Source: Circinella minor
Lineage: Eukaryota; Mucoromycota; Mucoromycetes; Mucorales; Lichtheimiaceae
Length of the DNA: 27,460 nt
Direction of reading: 5' to 3'
Assembly (NCBI GenBank): GCA_016758965.1
Contig: JAEPRB010000388.1
Span: 1-27,460 of the forward strand
Below are positions 24,628-27,460 of this stretch, piece after piece (position 1 is the stretch's first letter; each line of letters opens with the position of its first letter). The notes beneath the pieces were generated by a model, which saw only the letters and a program-made list of their open reading frames with translations, searched no databases and was not told the DNA's origin. Made by a program: the position numbers and the translations under genes.

Positions 24628-26134
24628 TTATAATAATTCAGCATATTGAGTCAACAATAAATCAGATTTCAATCCAGCATCACCTGCATTTTCTACTGTT
24701 ATTAACACAGTAATTTCCCCTGATTCTTTATCTTGTGTCATTAAAGAATAACCAGGTGGAAAAATGGTATTAGCTCCTGATGTAGCCTTAAAAGGTTTTC
24801 CCCATCCCAAATCAAATTCAGAACCTTGTAAATCATTTCGACACCAATTCGTCAAGATAATATCTGCAGACCAAGCAATACGACCTGGAGGTTTATTTAT
24901 TTTAGAATCTTCAAAAAATGCAATTCTGTTGCCAATGTTTTGAGGTGATAATTGAATATTTAATTCTTTTCGTATAGCAAGCGCTATATGGCCTCCTGCT
25001 TCAGGTGTTGGAGATAATAAATCGTCACGACTTATATCTATACTCCAAAGATTATTAAAGTTACCAAAATAATGACCTTTCGCCATGTTTTTTCTTGGTG
25101 CACGTTCACGACCATCGGCTGCCATGGCAATTTTTTCTTGTTGAGATTCTAAAGCACTTCTTCCTTCCATTCTTTCGACATTTCCTTGATGACGTGCACG
25201 CGTAATAGCACCCGATATCAAGGATGCTAATGCGTCACCGGATGAAATCCATGTATCGTCATTTTTATTAGTTACTGACGATGAAAAATCTGCTTTTAAT
25301 TGACTCATGGAGGCTTTTGTAAACTTCCATCGTGTCACTTTGGAAGGGGCTAGCAAATATGCATAAGGTCCAGTAGGAGGTTCAGGAAGAACCGTGAATG
25401 GAGGAGGTGTTATAATAGGGTTATCATGATTCAATCGATCAAAGAATCGAGCAGGTGTACGAGACCAATCTTTTGGAATTCTTGTCAAATCAATAGGTTC
25501 ATCACGAGCCAATTGAGCCCATACTTCAAGAAAATCAAGGAAACCACGTAAATCAGCAACTTGATGGTGTAATGAGGACGCGACAACAATAGTACCACAT
25601 GAAAACTGTTTTTTTTTTATTAGATATAACAAAATGATTAATGTTAATTATTTTAGTGAACAAAGAAAAATTATCACTTGTCGTTATTTTTTATTTATTT
25701 ACCAGAGTCACTTTAACTGCCAAGGTAGGTGCCCCTGGAGGTAATATTAAACCTGTTCGTGGTGATAAATCTTCAGAATCATATCCAATGATATATGGCG
25801 TATCTTTTATTTCAACTGTAAACGGGGTACCAGGTCTATTGGCGTCATCCATAGCGATACAGATAACATATTCATCATCGTTTCGAATAGTTCCTTGTAC
25901 AGGTGGATATAATTCAAGAGCTTCAGCAAGACTAGACTTCAACTTTTCAACCAGTTTAGAAAAGAAGTTACTATTGGTAGTTGTTGATGATGATGGTGGT
26001 GGATGAAAGAAACGATGATTAAGGATTTGAATGGGTGCACCAAAAAGATCAAAACCATGAAGTGGTATTTTTAAAGATGGGAATGAAACATTATGTTTAT
26101 TTGTTGAATGTATAGTAACAGTTTCGAGTGACAT
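24628..26134 (-). CDS. BAHD-family acyltransferase
   Basis: Expected to transfer an acyl group from acyl-CoA to an alcohol or amine; acceptor unknown. Two exons, 26134-25703 and 25605-24628, join in phase 0 (VKVTL|FSCGTIVV) to give 469 residues, the normal BAHD length. The catalytic HXXXD appears as HHQVAD (His158, Asp162), and the structural DFGWG appears as DLGWG near the C-terminus. A Pro/Ser/Thr-rich loop lies near residues 44-52. Fungal relatives include trichothecene 3-O-acetyltransferase-like and hydroxycinnamoyltransferase-like proteins, but this locus shows no secondary-metabolite cluster, so no substrate is assigned. It is convergent with the TRM61-like gene (256 bp between stops). 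A strong hairpin lies 82 bp upstream of its start. Confidence 0.9.
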
Positions 26135-26215
26135 TTATAAAGTGAGGAAGGGTTCAATGTAACGATTTGAAAATAAAAAATAAAAGTTATCAGTATATAT
26201 ATTTAGATTCGGAGC

Positions 26216-26240
26216 CGCAGCATAAGTTAATTATGCTGCG
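26216..26240. promoter_or_regulatory. Perfect dyad upstream of the BAHD acyltransferase gene
   Basis: CGCAGCATAA and TTATGCTGCG pair perfectly around GTTAA. The GC-containing arms stand out in an AT-rich promoter, 82-106 bp upstream of the acyltransferase ATG. The position suits a dimeric regulator site or a DNA cruciform; this is inference. Confidence 0.5.
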
Positions 26241-27034
26241 CCGTTTAATATATATTTATTTATTGGATATAATAATAGCATACTGATATGAAGTCTTTTC
26301 TCTGCGTGACAAAAGTTCATTCAAGAATATTAGTTATAGTCAGTGCCTCTTGGAATGTGGTCAGCTATATTGTGGTACATTACCAACAGGTTTATGAACC
26401 AATAGAAGAAAAAAAAAAAAAAAAGGAAACAATAAGCATGTTTTACGACTTTATTTATTTTTATTTTGTTGAAAAACTTTTTAGGTTTCTTCTCCAAAGA
26501 ATATTAAATTTAATTCGAATTATTGGACATATGTATAGACCGTCATCATCTTGGTTTATTAGAAAATGTAGTTTACGTATCCATGAAAAGAATGATTCGT
26601 TTTCATCAAAAGTTCGTCTTCTTCATCAATAAATGTTTCGATTGCTTTTTGATTTATTGCGTACAAAACACTTTCAAAAAAAAAATAAGCTTTCCGTATT
26701 CTTGGTTGCGTAATAACGTATCATTTTGTGCCATTCTTTCGAGACTTTTCTTTGTTGATATATAAAATGTCTAAGAAAGAAAACTATTAACAATCAACTT
26801 GTTTTATAATCATCATATCATTAAAGTAAATTTCAAAGTAGGAATGGCAAAATAACTAATACCTTTTTATTTTTCATCCCTTCAGACTTCCCTCATCATT
26901 TGGAAACGATGCGTACCAGCTTGTTTTTTGAGTCAACTTGATTATATCTACTATGCAAATTAATTATATAAAGATTAATGGTATATAGCAACACGATATA
27001 AATTATTTCTTAATTTTGTAATATTATCATTATC
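26241..27034. other. Spacer upstream of the BAHD gene
   Basis: About 790 bases without a supported gene. Two overlapping plus-strand frames (26288-26632 and 26523-26765) have fairly mixed residue composition, including DRHHLGLLENVVYV, and could be remnants of a decayed gene. I recognise no family and see no supporting splice pattern. A TATA-like site at 26965-26973 probably belongs to the small ORF downstream. Confidence 0.4.
26965..26973 (+). promoter_or_regulatory. TATA-like box TATATAAAG
   Basis: Lies 62 nt upstream of the ATG of the small Cys-rich ORF, a plausible promoter distance. TATA-like strings are common in this AT-rich DNA, so support is weak. Confidence 0.3.
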
Positions 27035-27154
27035 ATGTCACCAATTAAATTATATCGCAATCGTCGAATCGTAGAAAACTGTATTGCTTGCCCTCCAGTT
27101 GTTTGCCGTATAAAATGCCCTTGTCCTTACCCCCAACCAAATACAGTTTTCTAA
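27035..27154 (+). CDS. Possible small Cys-rich protein (39 residues), unrecognised
   Basis: A complete ATG-to-TAA frame of 39 residues reads MSPIKLYRNRRIVENC and then IACPPVVCRIKCPCPYPQP, ending NTVF. Five cysteines (C-x2-C-x4-C-x3-C-x-C) fall in 17 residues within a Pro-rich tail, a composition very unlike random frames in AT-rich DNA. There is no signal peptide, so if expressed it would be cytosolic; a metal-binding role is one guess. A TATA-like site lies 62 nt upstream. The sequence also contains a perfect 14-bp inverted repeat (27072-27085 with 27140-27153), so the conserved unit could be a structured RNA instead. Confidence 0.4.
   Translation: MSPIKLYRNRRIVENCIACPPVVCRIKCPCPYPQPNTVF
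27072..27153 (+). repeat. Perfect 14-bp stem with 54-nt loop
   Basis: TAGAAAACTGTATT pairs exactly with AATACAGTTTTCTA. The loop is pyrimidine-rich and comparatively GC-rich. It overlaps the small Cys-rich ORF and ends at its stop codon. Confidence 0.75.
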
Positions 27155-27460
27155 TCAAATATATATATTATACAAGTAAAATAAAATAAGTAAACCATTC
27201 TACCATCCATATAATCAAGGTACCTTGTTTCTTCAACTACTGTAATAGAAAGTAAAGAATAGAGTGAACAATAAATATACAGGCATATAAAAAATGAAAC
27301 TTTGTTCATCCAAACGTTACTACGTAAATTATGTTAATCATAAAATTATTTTGTCTTACCTCGATCCACAATAAAGTTGTTTCTTTAATATATATATACA
27401 ATACATATAAAAAAGAAAAGAAAAGAAAAGAATAAATATCGCCATAAAAGCTCGTTACAA
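27155..27460. other. Right-end spacer
   Basis: About 300 AT-rich bases with one TACGTA site (about 27321) and a short AAAAG repeat near 27413-27430. No gene seen. Confidence 0.5.

Overview
The window looks like nuclear DNA from an early-diverging fungus, most likely a Mucoromycota species, though the phylum is inferred from overall style rather than a marker gene. It is very AT-rich, full of poly-A/poly-T runs and TA microsatellites. Genes are split by many short GT-AG introns, several with CTAAC/TACTAAT-like branch sites. The proteins are clearly eukaryotic: PDI with a C-terminal HDEL, dolichyl-diphosphatase, phosphoethanolamine cytidylyltransferase and PAT1. No tRNA, rRNA, CRISPR array or intact transposon was seen. 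Exon boundaries were read by hand from splice sites, frame continuity and family motifs.

Layout. PAT1 (+, 5' end outside the window, stop 1905) converges on a dolichyl-diphosphatase (-, 3179-2354). That gene is divergent from ECT1/PCYT2 (+, 4014-5914, 8 exons). Bases 5915-10920 are a 5-kb gene-poor stretch. It holds a decayed minus-strand gene (7733-8494), an Asn/Gly/Arg-rich coding-like fragment (about 9650-9807), two hairpins and a degenerate repeat. Next come protein disulfide isomerase (-, 12693-10921, 3 exons) and, divergent from it, a CorA/ALR/MNR2-type Mg2+ channel (+, 13956-16107, 5 exons). The channel converges on a cystathionine beta-synthase that consists of the catalytic core only (-, 18297-16872, 4 exons). 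Behind that is an MFS transporter in 13 exons, some only 25-34 nt (-, 21419-18674). A large imperfect foldback (about 22434-22908) lies between the MFS gene and a TRM61-like tRNA m1A58 methyltransferase with a mitochondrial-looking N-terminus (+, 22995-24371, 5 exons). The methyltransferase converges on a BAHD-family acyltransferase (-, 26134-24628, 2 exons). Near the right end a possible 39-residue Cys-rich ORF (27035-27154) overlaps a perfect 14-bp stem.

The genes are mostly unrelated housekeeping functions: mRNA decay, ER glycosylation and folding, phospholipid synthesis, Mg2+ transport, sulfur amino acids and tRNA modification. They do not form a cluster or an operon-like system. DOLPP1 and PDI both serve the ER secretory pathway, but they are 8 kb apart and nothing suggests co-regulation. 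The most distinctive non-genic signals are the foldback, the Cys-rich ORF with its stem, and a strong local enrichment of TACGTA in noncoding DNA from about 6.1 to 21.9 kb. No clearly new multi-gene system was found.
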